From Chrysochromulina tobinii (Eukaryota > Haptophyta > Prymnesiales > Chrysochromulinaceae): DNA of 18,362 nt. Position numbers and translations under genes: made by a program. The notes under the pieces are model-generated. The model saw nothing but the letters and a program-made list of their open reading frames with translations. It had not been told where the DNA came from and did no database searches. Within the stretch, counting starts at the first letter, position 1. Every line of letters starts with the position of its first letter. The stretch lies in NCBI GenBank assembly GCA_001275005.1, contig JWZX01001033.1:1-18362 (forward strand), written 5' to 3'. Shown here one piece after another: positions 6,564 to 14,900 of the stretch.

Positions 6564-8558
6564 TCAGCACGCGAACTCGTCGGCAGGCGGCAGCATCTGC
6601 GCGTCGGCGGCGCCGTCGTGCCCCTCGGCGCTGAAGAGCTCAAACCACTCGTGCCCGAGGGGGCTCATCCGCGCCGACGAGGACCGTCGGGTCGGCGGGT
6701 TCGGTGCCTGATGATCTTCGTCTTCGTCCTCGTCGCGTTCATGGCTGCGCGAGCGGTCGGTGCCGATGCCACCGTCGACATCTGCCTCTACATCGTCGCC
6801 ACCCCGAGGCCTCGAAGGCGGTGATCTGCCTTGCGAGCTGCCGCCACGGCGCTCGTCGCGCGGGGCCCCGCCGCGCGAGCCGCCGTTGCGTGAGAAGGCG
6901 CTCGAGACGGCGCGGAGCGGCGGCGTGGCCATGGAGAGCTCGCCGTCGAAGATCGAAGAGCGAGGCGCTGTCCACTGGCTGAGACGCGAGGCGCGCGCCT
7001 CGAGTGACCCGCCGCACGGGCTGCCGCAACCGCTTGCCCCGATGAGCCACAATGACGGATCCAGAAGTGGCGACGCGGGTGCCGCCGCGCACGCGGCCGC
7101 CGCCGTCGCACTCGCCGCCAGATCGTCGAGCGGCTGGCGCTCGCGCAGCGGCGGGCGAGCTGGCGGATGTGCTCGGCTACGCGATGGAGACTGCGGCGGG
7201 CGTGACGGCGGCGGGCGCAAGGAAAGCAGCGGCTGGCTGGCGGTCTCGCACGCGGTGCGCCTGCTCGACGATGTCGAGGAGCTCGTCGCGCGCACGGCCG
7301 CGGTAGCACTGTACGCGACGAGCGGCGGCGAGGGCCGCCGGCCGCGCCCGCTGTCACAGCCGCCGCCGCGTTCGCCGCCGCACCTCTCGTCCTCATGCTC
7401 CTCGTCCTCTTCGGCAGAGTCCTCCACGCCGTCAGAGTGGCCGCCATCGCTCGAGCTGCGCGCCGACGCGCTGCCCGAGTCGCTCCACGCGTCTAGCGCG
7501 GCCGCACACACGATGCCACTCGAGCCGAGGAAGAGCTGCACGTCGCGCGTCTCCACGTCGCACGCGATCGTGTACGCCGCGTGCTCCGTCTCACCGTCGT
7601 CGCCGCCCTCGTTGTCGCCGCCCTCGTCGCCGCCGCCCTCGCCGCCGCCGCCCTCGCCGCCGCCGCCCTCGTCGCCGCCGCCGCTGCGCTCGCCGCTGAA
7701 CACGCCCGACGGACCAGCTCCTCGCGCATCGGAGCGGGCAACGCGCATCGGGCGCGGCGGCAGCGAGAGTTGCTGGAAGGCGGTGTCGCCGAGGTAGTGC
7801 ACGAGCACGCGCTTGATATCCGCCTCGTCGCGCCCCACTTCGCGCAGGTACATCTCGTGCCGCACGAGCAGCTCGGCCGGGTCAGCGGCCGCCATGCGCT
7901 GGCGCACGAGCCGATTCTTGGCGAGTGCCTCAGCTTGGAAGACCGCCTTGCGCGCCGGTGGCATCTCGCCCCAGGCCTTGCCCAAGGCCTTCTTGAGCTC
8001 GTACGAGGTGGGGCTGCCGCCCAGCGACGCCTTGATCTCGGGAGTCATGGAGCGCTGGAAGATGAAGAAGGGCTTCTCGAGCGGAGCCGCGAGCGCGGCC
8101 TTCGTGCGTCGTGCGCAGTAGAAGCGCATGAGCTCCGTCTTGCCATCGCGCAGCATGCGGCTTGACGCGTTCTGCGTCGAGCTCGGCACCCAGTCTAGCC
8201 CGTCCACCAGCTTCGGCCGGCGGTCAGTAGGGTGGCGCTTCTCGACAAATATCCAACCAAACTTGGGGTAGCGCATGCTGCCGACGGGCAACTCGGGATA
8301 GCCGAAGCCGGCCGGATCTCGCAGGATACGCGCGTACATCTCGTCCGAGAGCTGGAAGGGGAAGAAGGCGGGAGGCCGCCAGCGGCCAAAGGCGCTGGTC
8401 GGCTGCACACTCGAAATCTTCCAGCTCGGAGGCGTGGAGCTGGCTCGGCGTCTGCGCAGCGCGACAGTGGAGACCACGTCGTCGACGGCCGTGCTCTCGT
8501 CGTCGACGGATGCGGCGGTGTTGGCGCCGGCGGTCGCTGAGCGCGTGCGCGTCGTCAT
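6564..8558 (-). CDS. HMG-box protein with acidic/Gly-rich low-complexity region
   Basis: Single-exon protein of 664 residues. The ATG at 8558 has a weak context (T at -3), so an upstream exon is possible. Residues about 161-222 form an HMG box: KPFFIFQRSMTPEIKASL, SYELKKALGKAWGEMPPARK and FQAEALAKNRLVRQRM match the three-helix DNA-bending fold (conserved aromatic/Pro start, Lys-Leu-Gly-x-x-Trp core). Residues 60-155 are a compact module (FGYPELPVGSMRYPKFGWIF, DGLDWVPSSTQNASSRM, ELMRFYCARR) that I do not recognise. After the box come a GGGGE/GGDE run (about 290-335), serine/acidic stretches, a Pro/Arg-rich part, an RS/acidic block (SRSHERDEDEDEDH) and an acidic C-terminus. Probably a nuclear chromatin or transcription factor; target unknown. 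Confidence 0.83.
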   Translation of the reverse strand: MTTRTRSATAGANTAASVDDESTAVDDVVSTVALRRRRASSTPPSWKISSVQPTSAFGRWRPPAFFPFQLSDEMYARILRDPAGFGYPELPVGSMRYPKFGWIFVEKRHPTDRRPKLVDGLDWVPSSTQNASSRMLRDGKTELMRFYCARRTKAALAAPLEKPFFIFQRSMTPEIKASLGGSPTSYELKKALGKAWGEMPPARKAVFQAEALAKNRLVRQRMAAADPAELLVRHEMYLREVGRDEADIKRVLVHYLGDTAFQQLSLPPRPMRVARSDARGAGPSGVFSGERSGGGDEGGGGEGGGGEGGGDEGGDNEGGDDGETEHAAYTIACDVETRDVQLFLGSSGIVCAAALDAWSDSGSASARSSSDGGHSDGVEDSAEEDEEHEDERCGGERGGGCDSGRGRRPSPPLVAYSATAAVRATSSSTSSSRRTACETASQPLLSLRPPPSRPPQSPSRSRAHPPARPPLRERQPLDDLAASATAAAACAAAPASPLLDPSLWLIGASGCGSPCGGSLEARASRLSQWTAPRSSIFDGELSMATPPLRAVSSAFSRNGGSRGGAPRDERRGGSSQGRSPPSRPRGGDDVEADVDGGIGTDRSRSHERDEDEDEDHQAPNPPTRRSSSARMSPLGHEWFELFSAEGHDGAADAQMLPPADEFAC
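7594..7690 (-). repeat. Low-complexity Gly/Glu/Asp-coding repeat
   Basis: Runs of GCC/GTC/CTC triplets on the plus strand, reading as GGGGE, GGGDE and GGDNE on the coding strand of the HMG-box gene. The repeat is imperfect and in frame throughout. It generates a long proline-rich open frame on the opposite strand that is not a gene. Confidence 0.85.
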
Positions 8559-9315
8559 CGATCCACGGAGGCGGAGGCGGAGCGGCTGGCTGCAGGCCGA
8601 CCCCGACTAGACTCCGATGTGTGCTCGCCTTCGACCGTAGAGCGCGTTTGCGGGCGCCCGCAGAGCCAGCTAGGGACGGCGCTAACGACAACACCAGCCC
8701 CAGTACGTCACAGCCTTTCGAGACTCTGCATACTCACACCCGGTCACGAGAAATATGAGAAACACATGCACACGATCACGAAACGCACAGCATTCTACTA
8801 ACCCGCTCCGTCGCGCGCGGATCGTACGATTGGTCGTGCGCACATGGGGCGGCTGCGACCCCCTGCTTCCGTTGCTTGCCAGAAGTCCGGCCATCCTCGA
8901 GCACCTTCTTGCCAGACATACGCCCGTAGCCCTCAGGCCACGCACACACACAAGCTTCACAACGCCCCACTCGCACACGCCGTACGGCGGTCGATGGGGC
9001 CTGCCTCCAAGAGCCTCCGCACGTACCTACACCACGCGCCGCCGGAGCCATGCGGCCGCCTCCTCTGCCCGCTTGGCCGGGGGGTTTGGCGGCGTCCTCA
9101 TATGCACACAGTTGGCGGCACGGGCGCCGCATGCCCCCGCCTCGTGGAGCGCCCGCGCCCTTCACACCCCTCTGGGGGCAGCCGCGCCAGCGGAGGCGCC
9201 CAACGCTCCCTTCCGCCACGGCGAGACGGGCAGTCGGACCGGCTGATCTCGGAGTGATCAGGAGCGGAGGAGGAGGGCGATTGCCGCGCCCGCGAGGGGC
9301 GCTCTAGGCGGCCCT
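8559..9315. other. Intergenic region upstream of HMG-box gene, downstream of membrane-protein gene
   Basis: 757 bp between two minus-strand genes, expected to hold the 3' UTR of the multipass membrane gene and the promoter and 5' UTR of the HMG-box gene. The part near 8690-8800 is relatively A/T-rich and may be the promoter side. A short (CA) run lies near 8941-8952. Open frames across it on both strands (up to about 160 codons) show only Arg/Pro/His-biased composition and I do not call them genes. Confidence 0.5.
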
Positions 9316-10699
9316 CTAGACGAGGGGTGTGCCCGTCATCGAGATCTGAATGCGAAGGAACCATTCGATCATCGTGAGCGGCAGCAGCACGATGTTGAGC
9401 GGGAAGGGCAGTGAGAAGCCGTTGAAGAACTGGAAGGAGAAGCCGAGGGCGGCAAGCGAGTAGCCAATGGCCTCGTCTAGGAAGGACTCGTTCGGATCGA
9501 AAGGGCTGGTCGGATCGTTCGGATCGACCCTGGCGATCGGGAAAGGCAGTTTGTCGATGTAAGGCACGCCGTCCTCCGTCTTCTTCTGCTGCAGGAACTC
9601 GATGAGAGCCTCGGCGAACATCCGGCCGCCGCGCAGGCCCGAATAGAAGGCCGACACGATCATCTGGAGGTACCAGGCGAAGACGACAGCGAGGAAGGTG
9701 AGCGCCGTCTCGATGAGCGTCTCCGTCCAGTGCACGAGCTTCGGCCCGATGGCCGCGGTGAGCATGGGAGCAAAGGTGCGCACGATGGGGAACTTGCACA
9801 TCTCGACGATGCCAAGCGCGAAGGCCGTCGTGCGCGCGAACTCAAGCCGCAGCGTCGCGAGCACCGCCAGGTACGCTGTGAAGAGGGCACCCCACGCCTC
9901 CTGAAGCTTCTTTGGATCCTTGACGACCGACATCGCAAGGAACAGTTTGTGCTGCGCGAGCGCCGCCGGGTCCATCTGGTCGACGTCGGCGATGCCGTCC
10001 TTGTTCGCATCCACCTTGTCGTCCTCCTCGTTTGCCGCCACGATGAGCTTCACCTGCAGACACATCCACGGGCTGGGTGTCACGTGGCTGTCCAGCCGAG
10101 AAGGGCATGCAGCGCCACGTGGGAGAGGGAGTCGACTGTCCGTCACGGGAGGGCCACAGCCACGCCGCAGCACGGATCTGCGCTACAGCACGGGCCGCGC
10201 CGCACGGCCCCTTGCCTCGCGCCGCCGTGCTTACGCCGCCGGCCGGCGTGCGTTCGTCGGCGCGCACCTGACTCGAGATGACCTCGATCTCGGTGTAGAC
10301 CTTCTGGCCACCAAATTGGCGGAAGGCCTCGATGGCGGCAATGGAGGCGACATACGTGCCACCGAAGAAGCAGAGCGCAATGCCGAAGATCATCTGGACG
10401 ACCGTCCTCGGGGCCATGCTCACGTAGTAATAGATCCAGCTGTAGGCCCACATGTACCACGGCCAGACGAACTGGACACCACGAATCACTGCCGTGACAG
10501 CCGGCTTGCACGCGCCAATGCAGCCAGCGGCTTGCGGGTTGAAGGCCTCGGCCTGACTCTGCACCGCATCAATGTACTTGTTGATGCGCGACGCGTCCGT
10601 AAGCTTCGTCGATGGCATCTCGGGCGGGGGCAGCGGAGCAGGCTCGGGCAGCCCCATCGCCGCGGGGCCTCCTTCCTCAAGTTTTTTGTAACCCGACAT
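9316..10699 (-). CDS. Conserved multipass membrane protein with calcium-loop-like motif, two exons
   Basis: Exon 1 is 10699-10268 (144 codons) and exon 2 is 10053-9316 (245 codons plus TAG); spliced protein 389 residues. The ATG at 10699 has A at -3. The N-terminus is cytosol-like and Pro-rich. Hydrophobic segments lie at about 70-95 (VQFVWPWYMWAYSWIYYY) and 98-125 (QMIFGIALCFFGGTYVASIA). A charged segment has an EF-hand or dockerin-like loop at 159-170 (DANKDGIADVDQ), with Asp/Asn at positions 1, 3, 5 and 9 and Gly at 6 but Gln at 12. Further hydrophobic segments include FTAYLAVLATL, ALTFLAVVFAWYLQMIVSAF, and a long C-terminal stretch with FQFFNGFSLPFPLNIVLLPL. From memory this layout (CFFGG..A..A.EAF, then D.D.DG.AD, then FPLN..LLP near the end) matches an uncharacterised family in diatoms, green algae and other protists. 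No function is assigned. Confidence 0.87.
10054..10267 (-). other. Intron of the multipass membrane gene, 214 nt, GT-AG
   Basis: Donor CAG|GTGCGC at 10267 and acceptor CTGCAG|GTGAAG at 10054/10053, phase 0. Splicing joins EVISSQ to VKLIVAAN. Unspliced, the exon 1 frame runs on into low-quality, non-hydrophobic sequence. Both junctions read CAG|GTG, a six-base direct repeat across the intron. Confidence 0.85.
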
Positions 10700-10752
10700 C
10701 CTGTGGTTGCGCAAGAAATGCGACGGGTGAACGATGGCATGGGCATGTGGGC

Positions 10753-10773
10753 TGCGCGCGCGCGCGCGCGCGC
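10753..10773. repeat. Alternating (GC)n tract, Z-DNA-prone
   Basis: 21 bases of strict purine-pyrimidine alternation (T followed by ten GC steps), 54 bp upstream of the membrane-gene start codon. Such tracts favour left-handed DNA under negative supercoiling; a regulatory role here is only inference. Confidence 0.85.
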
Positions 10774-10878
10774 CGCGCCGCCGCCGCACGCTGCGTAGTT
10801 GATTCGCACCCGCCGATGTCCTCCAGGCAGAATCTTGTGGACAGGGAGCAGACGAGGCGCTCGACAAGGCGCTTTTCG

Positions 10879-10894
10879 ATACATGTACATGTAT
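10879..10894. promoter_or_regulatory. 16-bp perfect palindrome ATACATGTACATGTAT
   Basis: Perfectly self-complementary and placed in the divergent intergenic region between start codons at 10699 and 11005. It is A/T-rich in a GC-rich background. A candidate binding site for a dimeric factor; not matched to a named motif. Confidence 0.6.
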
Positions 10895-11004
10895 GTAGCC
10901 ATCAATTTCTGGCCATAGGAAAGCCGTTGGAGGATGGCGGTGCTGGTTCACGACGTGTCGCCTGTGATTTTTTCATTCACACACATTTGCTCATCCATGC
11001 CGCA

Positions 11005-11457
11005 ATGCTTTTAGCACGACGCTCGCTCGCCTCGGCCCTCTTGGCCATCTGCTCGCAGAATATCGTGCTGATGCTGCCTGCGGATGCTGCCAGCGAGAAT
11101 GCCATGAGCGAGAGTGAGCAGCTCATTGCCGAGCTGCTACGTCGAACGGAAGCCAACAAGGAGCGCAATGCTGCCGGAGTGAAGCGAACAACAGAGGCCA
11201 ACGCCTTCACAGCCTATGACGGCACTCTGGATAAGCGCCTTGTGACGGGCCTGGACGGAAGTAATCGATACGTAGATGGAGCGACCGTGCGAGAACTCAC
11301 GCGGCGGCGGCGCCTCGCCTGCGCTCCGTCGGTCATGGAGCCGTGCAGGGAGGTCGAGCCGGTGTACAATGATGCTCCACCGTTGCAGTTGCCCGAGATC
11401 AAGGCGCTCAGATGTGACGCCGACGGACGGAATTGCACTTTTCGGAAGTCTCCATGA
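11005..11457 (+). CDS. Small protein with twin-arginine hydrophobic leader, possibly thylakoid-lumen
   Basis: 150 residues from the ATG at 11005 (G at -3). The N-terminus ARRSLASALLAICSQNI, then VLMLPADAAS, has a twin arginine, a hydrophobic core and an A-x-A-like cleavage site, as in lumen-targeting signals of thylakoid proteins. The mature part begins with SENAMSESEQLIAELLRRTEA and continues with NKERNAAGVKRTTEANAFTA, a helical region, then VTGLDGSNRYVDGATVREL. It carries three cysteines in the C-terminal half (CAPSVMEPC and CDADGRNC region give four in total). I do not recognise the family. A red-lineage plastid protein would need an additional ER-type signal ahead of this leader. An upstream exon ending before the TTTTAG at 11009-11014 is therefore possible and the start is uncertain. 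It could alternatively be a simple secreted protein. Divergent from the multipass membrane gene. Confidence 0.72.
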   Translation: MLLARRSLASALLAICSQNIVLMLPADAASENAMSESEQLIAELLRRTEANKERNAAGVKRTTEANAFTAYDGTLDKRLVTGLDGSNRYVDGATVRELTRRRRLACAPSVMEPCREVEPVYNDAPPLQLPEIKALRCDADGRNCTFRKSP

Positions 11458-11912
11458 GGCACATGCCATGATGCGGGCAAGGCGGATGACGTGTGAATTT
11501 GTGATCTAAACTTCTGGAGATGTGGTAGCAGTCTTCAACGTTCAACCGGTCAACGCGGTATAGAAGAACTTCGTGAAGCAAAACCACCGTTCATAAAGTT
11601 ACAAGGTCCCTTCCCAGTTCCCACGCAATTATGCACATACACGTGCAGCCAGTCGAGGGGCCGCACGCAGCCTCTCCCCGGCGATCCCGACTTCGCCGAC
11701 GCGCGACGGCGACGTCGGGCCCCACCCAACGCCCACACGGCCACAGCACCCAGCCGCGCGCTCGGCTCACCGGCTTACGCGCACTCGCGTCGACTCGAGT
11801 TCATACGATAACGCGAGCACCCTCGAATAGATGCACCGTACAACGATCCACCCCCCCGGGATGGGGCACGATGGACGGGCGCAACCGCATCGCGCAGGTC
11901 TCAGTGCACTCC
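11458..11912. other. Convergent intergenic region
   Basis: 455 bp between the stop codons of the small leader-peptide gene and the multi-IQ gene. The first 180 bp are A/T-richer, consistent with the plus-strand 3' UTR; the remainder is GC-rich. No poly(A) signal, RNA gene or repeat is convincing. Confidence 0.5.
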
Positions 11913-14900
11913 TCAGTGCTTGACGCGACGGTTGCTTGCCGCAGTTCCTTGCAGCAGGCTCGGGCTTACGCGACTAGGGTATCTAGACGGCGGCAGGCGA
12001 CGGCTTGCAGGCGACGCGGCGTCGCGTGGCTGCGCGCTGGAGCTGCTCGCCACACTGGTCTTCGCGTCGTCGGTGGACGCTGTGGCCGAAGGCGCCGGCG
12101 CTCCAAACTGCCCACCGTGCATATTGAGCGACTCAATGAGCGCGCCAAGCCCCGTGCCGAGGGCCTGACCAACCTCCTCGAGCCCCTTGCCGCGCGTCCA
12201 TTCAAACTGAGCGTCAAGCTTCGCCTGCGCCACACGTTCCGCCTGGAGCGCCTCGGCCTCAGCTTCCCTTGCAGCCTTCTCTCGACCCTCCGGGCTGTTG
12301 GCGAGGCGCGCCGACGAGCGAGCGCGCGTGCGCCGGAGCCGGGCCTGCCTGGCCACACGCTCCTTCTCAGAAATCTGATGTGACGCATCCATTGAGCGCG
12401 CAACCCGCTGCCGCAGGAGGACCACCGTCTTGAGCACCTTGTTCTGCACCGCCTCGTCGCGTCGCGTGATGAGCCCGCGCCACGCGCCCTGGATTGCGAA
12501 CGCCGCCTCGTCCTCGAGCTTCCACAGCCGCATACGGTGCGCCTTCTCGTTCGCCTCGCGCTCGGCACGGCGCTCGCGCTGCGCTTGCGCCTCGCGCAAG
12601 GCCCCCACGAGCTCGCGCCGCAGCCCGTGCCCTCGCGCATACGCGGCGTGCTGCGCGCGCCAGCGGGCGAGTGAGGCGCGATCGAGCTTGGCGCGGGCAG
12701 CGCGCATTCCGCCGTCCATCCAGAGCGAGGCAAGCTTGCGCGTCGCTAGTACGACAGAGTCCGTGGGCACACCGTCGCTCGCCAACCCGCGTTGAAGCCG
12801 GAAGACTTCATGCCGCACGGTCGGCTGCCGCTTCTCCTCAAGCCTCGGCGGTGGCGCCGCCACCCGCCGTACTAGCGCCAGGGAGGCACCAGCCTCGGCG
12901 GTGGCCTCGGCGGCGGCCTCGGCAGCGGCCTCGGCAGCAGCAGCGGTGCCGGTGACGGTGCCGGTGGTGGCGCGGCAATCGCCCCTAGCGCTGCTCGTCA
13001 TCATCTGGCCGTTGCCTTGCTCCTCGAGCGTATGGCCAAGAGTGTACACGAGCTCCTGCGGCACGAACCCGTCCGAGGTACGCAGCTGCAACGTGATCTT
13101 GATCGGATCCGAAGCAGGCCGTGTTTGAAGCTCCTGCCCGTGTTTGAAGCTCCTCCCATCCACATGCGGAAGCTCTTCCTCCTGCCCGACGCCGCCAGTG
13201 GCTGTCGCGGCGGTGGCGGCAGCAGCATCGGCCTGCGCAGCCTTCGCCGCGACCTCGAGCTGATGCAGCACCTCGCGCAGCGTCTCGGCCAAAGTTGCGT
13301 CGCTCTCCGCACCGGTGGCATGGGCACCAGTGCCGGTGCCCATGGCACGCGAGCGAGCAGAGGAGGACAGTACCGTCGAGCCGCTGGAACTCTCCTCGAG
13401 AGTGTCCGCCGGCTGAGAAGGGTCGAGGTGGACGCCCAGCTTCGTGGCGAGCCGTAGCAGCTTCCGCGCCGTGCGCGACGGCTGCGGCCGCGGCGGCAAG
13501 GCGGATGGGTGAGGCACGTGTGGCTTTGGCGGTGGGAGCGGCGCGAGGCTGAGGGCGCGTGGCGACGACGGCAGGCTATGCGATCGAGTCGTCGTTGTCC
13601 GATCGCTTTGACGGCGGGGTGCAGCGGGATCGCGTGCGCTTTTGTCCGTCGGCGGGCGTGGCTCCCGGGCGGGCGTCGGCTCAGCCGATTTGGAAGGCTC
13701 CGTGACGTCACCATTCGTCCACTCTGGCACCATCACCTTCGGAGGATCGTCGGCGGTGCCCACAGCGCGGGGTGATTCCACAAAGCGGGGTGGTGATTCC
13801 GGCCTCGGCGCGAGCGGCGGCGGCAAGGACGGCAGCCGACGAGGCGAGGCCCGAGGCGAGGGCACGGGCGCTGGAGGTTGCCACGTGGCGAGGCGCTGCT
13901 GTGTCGCCCAGCTGGTGTACACGACGATCCGGCACCACTCGCATAGGGCTGCTGCTGCCGGCGCGCCGATCAGGGCCACCGCTTCGGGCGTGAAGTCTTC
14001 GGCTTCGACGTACGCCGTGCCGATGGCCAGCGCGCGCCGGTCGGGCGAGAACGAGGGTGCGGCGCCGTACGTGCGCAGTCGCATCAGAAAGGCGCCCGGG
14101 TCCGCGAGCTCGAGCTTGGCGAGCGTCCAGTCGGGCGCACCGCCTAGCAGTGCATTCGCGCACTCAAGCACGCGACGCACTGTCGGCGTCGGCTCAAGGT
14201 AGCTTCGCAACTCGAGCAGGTGCCTGCGGTGGAGGTGCGGCAAGAGAGGCGCGAGAGCCTCCGTCATTCTCCTCGAGGGCAGCCCAAACTCGCCTGGCAG
14301 GCGTAGGTGCTCGGGGAGTAGATTATCATCGGCCGTGGCCTTCTTCGGCCGAGCTGTCAGTCGAGGTGTAATCGTCATGGGCGGGAGCCGGGTGTTGTTC
14401 GGTGAGGCAGCAGGTGTGGAGAGCGTCTGGCGTGGATACCAACCAGGCGCCGCGCTCCTGCTGGTGCTACCCATACCCTCTGAGGCGCTCCCCCGACCAT
14501 CCTCCGTCTCTGAGGCGCTCCCCCGACCACCCTCCGTCTCTGAGGCGCTCCCCCGTCCATCCTCCGTCAATCCGACGCTCGCCAGGACGCGGGCGCGCTT
14601 GCGTTTCGCCTTGACCTCGCGCTGGTGGACCGCGAGCTCCGCCATGTAGGCCGCGTCGCGCGCCTCGAGGCGCTGCTGCTGCTGCCGTTTGCGCATGTGT
14701 GCGCGGTTGGAGCGGTACTGCCGCTGGATGCGCTGCGACATTTCGAGCTGCTTGGCCGCCTCGACCTCGATCTCCCGCATCTCCCATATGAATCTCATCT
14801 GTCGCTGGATCATGATCGCGCATGCGGACTTGGAGGTATCGATGATCTGCATCGTGGACACGCTCCGTTGAAAGCCCTTCCCGAGCCGCTGGCGCACCTG

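Larger units (their letters stand above)
10700..11004. promoter_or_regulatory. Divergent promoter region, membrane gene / leader-peptide gene
   Basis: About 305 bp between diverging start codons. It contains an alternating GC tract close to the membrane gene, a 16-bp palindrome near the middle, and an A/T-rich half toward the plus-strand gene. The T/C-rich stretch at 10967-11012 could instead be a 3' splice-site tract for the plus-strand gene. Confidence 0.5.

Noticed and set aside
6387-6824. Plus-strand frame with a signal-peptide-like start in the convergent region
   Set aside because: It runs into the 3' end of the HMG-box gene in antisense and becomes Arg/Pro-rich; no independent support.
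6760-7797. 345-codon plus-strand frame rich in SPPSSPPPSPPPP
   Set aside because: It is the antisense of the Gly/Glu/Asp low-complexity part of the HMG-box gene and resembles a stalk protein only by codon complementarity.
8755-9257. Two overlapping plus-strand frames of about 140-160 codons between genes
   Set aside because: Biased Arg/Pro/His/Ala composition, no motifs, and the region is better explained as UTR and promoter.
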